From: Pseudonocardia autotrophica
Lineage (GTDB): Bacteria > Actinomycetota > Actinomycetes > Mycobacteriales > Pseudonocardiaceae
Assembly: GCF_000717175.1 (NCBI RefSeq)
Contig: NZ_JNYD01000015.1
Location: 1 to 64,000 of the forward strand
Reading direction: 5' to 3'
DNA: 64,000 bases
Notes under the pieces: model-generated
What the model was told of the DNA's origin: nothing
What the model saw: the letters and a program-made list of their open reading frames with translations, nothing else
Databases searched by the model: none
Translations under genes and position numbers: made by a program
Part shown: one piece after another, positions 59,487-64,000 of the stretch
Layout: each line of letters begins with the position of its first letter
How positions within the stretch are numbered: position 1 is the first letter of the stretch

Positions 59487-60335
59487 TCAGGGCCGCGCGG
59501 CGGCGAGGCGGGCGAAGTCCTCGATCCTCAGGGTCTCGGCGCGGGCCATGGGGTCGATCCCCGCCGCGCGCAGGGCTCCCTCGGCAGCCGCGGCGGAGCC
59601 CGCCCAGCCCGCGAGCGCGGGCCGCAGGGCCTTGCGGCGCTGCGCGAACGCGGCGTCGACCAGCGCGAACACCGCGGCGCGGTCGCCGGGCGGGGGCTCG
59701 CGGCGGGTGAAGGCGAGCAGCCCGGAGTCGACGTTGGGCACCGGCCAGAACACCGCCCGCGGCACCGGGCCGGCGCGGCGGGCCGCCGCGAACCAGGCGA
59801 GCTTCACGCTCGGCACCCCGTAGACCTTGCTCCCCGGGCCCGCGGCGAGCCGGTCCACGACCTCCTGCTGCACCATGACCAGCCCCTTCTCCAGGGTCGG
59901 CAGGGCGCCGAGCAGGTGGAGCAGGACCGGGACGCCGACGTTGTACGGCAGGTTCGCGACGACCGCGGTCGGCGCGGGGTCCAGCGCCTCGACCTTCATC
60001 GCGTCGAGGTTCGTGACGGTCAGGCGGTCCGCCAGTGCGGGCGCGAACTCGGCGGCCGTGCCCGGCAGAGCCGCGGCGAGCGCGGGGTCGATCTCGACCG
60101 CGTGCACGTGCGCGGCGGCGGGCAGCAGGGCGAGGGTCAGCGACCCGAGACCGGGACCGACCTCGACGACGACGTCCCCGGGCGTGAGGTCCGCGGCCTT
60201 CACGATCCGCCGGACCGTGTTGGGGTCGTGGACGAAGTTCTGCCCGAGCTTCTTCGTCGGCCGGATGCCGAAACGCTCGGCGAGCGCGCGCACCTCGGCC
60301 GGGCCCAGCAGCCGGGAGGTGGCGGGGTCGGTCAC
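59487..60335 (-). CDS. rsmA: 16S rRNA dimethyladenosine transferase
   Basis: A 282-residue KsgA-type methyltransferase that dimethylates two adjacent adenines in the 3'-terminal helix of 16S rRNA. Motifs are [18 protein letters not shown] (start), [16 protein letters not shown] (SAM loop), [11 protein letters not shown] and [18 protein letters not shown] (motif IV NLPY). The C-terminal domain has [16 protein letters not shown] 60335 was chosen ([18 protein letters not shown]); the ribosome site is weak. Its loss would give kasugamycin resistance in relatives. Confidence 0.95.
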   Translation of the reverse strand: MTDPATSRLLGPAEVRALAERFGIRPTKKLGQNFVHDPNTVRRIVKAADLTPGDVVVEVGPGLGSLTLALLPAAAHVHAVEIDPALAAALPGTAAEFAPALADRLTVTNLDAMKVEALDPAPTAVVANLPYNVGVPVLLHLLGALPTLEKGLVMVQQEVVDRLAAGPGSKVYGVPSVKLAWFAAARRAGPVPRAVFWPVPNVDSGLLAFTRREPPPGDRAAVFALVDAAFAQRRKALRPALAGWAGSAAAAEGALRAAGIDPMARAETLRIEDFARLAAARP

Positions 60336-60378
60336 CGGCTCATCATCCGGGATCGCCCGCACGGGGCAGACTGCGGGG

Positions 60379-61059
60379 ATGCCGAGGTTGCGCTGGCTCA
60401 CGCTGCTCACCGGGGACCCCGAGGCGCTCGACGCCCGGATCACCGAGGACCTGGGGCTGTCCCGCTGCTCCTTCGAGGCCGAGCTGGAGGGCTTCGGCGT
60501 GTCGAGCGCGATCTACCCGCTGGGCACCGACCGGTTCCTCGAGGTGTGCGCGCCGGTGCGGTCGGGGACGTCGGCCGCGCGTCGGCTGGAACGCGCGGGC
60601 GACGGCCTGTACATGGTGATCCTGCAGGTCGGGGACCTGGACGGGCAGCGGGAGCGGCTCGCGGAGCACGGGATCCGGGTGGTCGCGGAGTTCGACCGGC
60701 CGCAGACCCGCGGGCGGTGGGCGTCCCTGCACCTGCACCCCGCCGACACCGGGGCGGCCCTGCTCTCGCTGGACGTCTCGGACCCGCCCGAGGACTTCAC
60801 GGTCGTCGAGGGGCCGTGGTGGGAGCACGTCCGCACGGATGTCGTGACCGACCTGCTGGGCCTCGAGATCGCCGCTCCCGGCGAGCGGTGGTCCGCGGCG
60901 ACCGGCGCCGAACCGGACGGCGACACGCTCCGGCTCGACGACGCCACGATCACCTTCCACGACGGCCCGACGACCGTGCTGCTGGCCGGGCCCGAGGACC
61001 GCGACCTGCGTCTCGGTGGTGTGGAGTTCCGGGTCCGTCGTAATACAGTTGCATCATGA
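60379..61059 (+). CDS. VOC (glyoxalase-like) protein
   Basis: A 226-residue protein. It has [20 protein letters not shown] at the start, then [26 protein letters not shown] and a second half with [14 protein letters not shown] and [15 protein letters not shown]. The paired beta-alpha-beta repeats suggest the VOC superfamily, though key metal residues are not clear. It diverges from rsmA and overlaps the HAD hydrolase gene by four bases (ATGA), so the two form an operon. Function is unknown. Confidence 0.75.
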   Translation: MPRLRWLTLLTGDPEALDARITEDLGLSRCSFEAELEGFGVSSAIYPLGTDRFLEVCAPVRSGTSAARRLERAGDGLYMVILQVGDLDGQRERLAEHGIRVVAEFDRPQTRGRWASLHLHPADTGAALLSLDVSDPPEDFTVVEGPWWEHVRTDVVTDLLGLEIAAPGERWSAATGAEPDGDTLRLDDATITFHDGPTTVLLAGPEDRDLRLGGVEFRVRRNTVAS

Positions 61060-61712
61060 CCGACCTCCCGGCCGTGGTGTTCGACTTCGGCGGCGTGATC
61101 ACCGCCTCGCCCTTCGAGGCCTTCGCCCGGATCGAGACCGAACGCGGCCTGCCGAAGGACCTCGTCCGGCGGATCAACTCCACGAACCCGGACACCAACG
61201 CCTGGGCCCGGTTCGAGCGGGCCGAGATCGACGCCGCGGCGTTCGACGCCGAGTTCGCCGCCGAGGCCCGCGCGCTCGGCCACGACCTGCCCGGCAGCGT
61301 CGTGCTGGCCGTGCTGTCCGGGTCCGTCCGGCCGCGGATGGTCGCGGCGATCGACCTGCTCAAGGAGCGGGGCCACAAGCTCGGTTGCATCACCAACAAC
61401 GTGCCCGCGGGGCACGGCGCGCAGATGTCCGCGACCGAGGAGCGCGCCGCCGAGATCGCCGCGATCATGGCGCGCTTCGAGTACGTGGTGGAGAGCAGCA
61501 AGGTCGGGGTGCGCAAGCCCGACCCGGCGATCTACGAGCTGGCCTGCACGGGGCTCGGGGTGCGGCCCGAGGAGTGCGTGTACCTCGACGACCTGGGCAT
61601 CAACTGCAAGCCCGCCGCCGCCCTGGGCATGCGCGCGATCAAGGTGACCGGCGAGGACCAGGCGCTGTCCGACCTGGAGAAGGCCCTCGACCTCCCGCCC
61701 GGCACCTTCTGA
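61056..61712 (+). CDS. HAD-IA family hydrolase
   Basis: A 218-residue haloacid-dehalogenase-type phosphatase. Motif I is VVFDFGGVITASP, where the usual second aspartate of DxD is glycine, as in the epoxide-hydrolase-N-terminal-like group. Motif II is GCITNNVPAG, motif III is the lysine in SSKVGVRKPDPAIYEL, and motif IV is VYLDDLGINCKPA. The cap domain is helical. It probably acts on a small phosphorylated or CoA-linked substrate; the VOC gene upstream is coupled to it. A strong hairpin follows. Confidence 0.88.
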   Translation: MTDLPAVVFDFGGVITASPFEAFARIETERGLPKDLVRRINSTNPDTNAWARFERAEIDAAAFDAEFAAEARALGHDLPGSVVLAVLSGSVRPRMVAAIDLLKERGHKLGCITNNVPAGHGAQMSATEERAAEIAAIMARFEYVVESSKVGVRKPDPAIYELACTGLGVRPEECVYLDDLGINCKPAAALGMRAIKVTGEDQALSDLEKALDLPPGTF

Positions 61713-61715
61713 CCT

Positions 61716-61748
61716 GCACTCTCGTGCGGACCTGCCGCACGAGAGTGC
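61716..61748. terminator. bidirectional hairpin between HAD hydrolase and rpfB
   Basis: Perfect 14-base arms GCACTCTCGTGCGG (61716-61729) and complement (61735-61748) with the loop ACCTG. It lies between converging genes and is not related to the dispersed palindrome at 42941/55107. Confidence 0.85.
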
Positions 61749-61763
61749 CGTTCGTGCAGAGCG

Positions 61764-63998
<2,235 letters not shown>

Positions 63999-64000
63999 GA

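Overview
The window is a high-GC (about 73 per cent) actinobacterial chromosome segment. Gene content and order resemble the Mycobacterium tuberculosis Rv1009-Rv1026 neighbourhood (rpfB, ksgA, ispE, pks16, pth, rplY, prs, glmU, mfd, mazG, lpqU, eno, ftsB/divIC, DUF501, ppx) read in the opposite direction. Mycothiol-type, DUF222/HNH and SARP-type genes point to the Pseudonocardiaceae, perhaps Pseudonocardia. That placement is inference from remembered family knowledge, not from a search.

Left part (1-8.6 kb), accessory: a degraded DUF222/HNH gene runs tail-to-tail into an alpha/beta hydrolase. Then come AIM24, SnoaL, a frameshifted mycothiol-dependent isomerase-like gene, a LysE exporter and a cupin. 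Next is a rifampicin monooxygenase (rox) preceded by a sequence matching the rifamycin-associated element. A RibD-like reductase and a 0.9-kb segment bracketed by copies of a tRNA 3' half follow; the intact tRNA there has an unusual anticodon.

Middle (8.7-31.9 kb), largely conserved: ndh, UDG, ppx, an AidB-like dehydrogenase, the eno-ftsB-DUF501 operon, a TPR protein, the efeUOB iron-uptake operon, an LpqU-like transglycosylase between two inverted arrays of 22-bp repeats, mazG, a SurA-like lipoprotein, an RDD protein, a two-component operon with two sensor genes, and mfd.

Centre-right (32-45 kb): a tricorn-type protease, DUF2277, three sugar-modifying genes (epimerase, PIG-L deacetylase, C-methyltransferase), tRNA-Gln, a tiny proline-rich ORF behind an OsmC gene, an L,D-transpeptidase, glmU-prs (UDP-GlcNAc and PRPP supply) and rplY-pth (translation).

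Right part (45-64 kb): a Pks16-like acyl ligase, an M20 peptidase, a BTAD/NB-ARC regulator facing a Drr-like ABC exporter, two MFS exporters, an ABC-F protein, ispE, rsmA, a VOC protein, a HAD hydrolase and rpfB. The rpfB product has eight tandem 14-residue repeats in its predicted cytoplasmic part. Three copies of one palindromic element and several strong GC hairpins sit mostly between converging genes. The most unusual signals are the RAE-rox pair, the tRNA-half repeat, the 22-bp arrays, the 27-residue ORF and the RpfB repeats.
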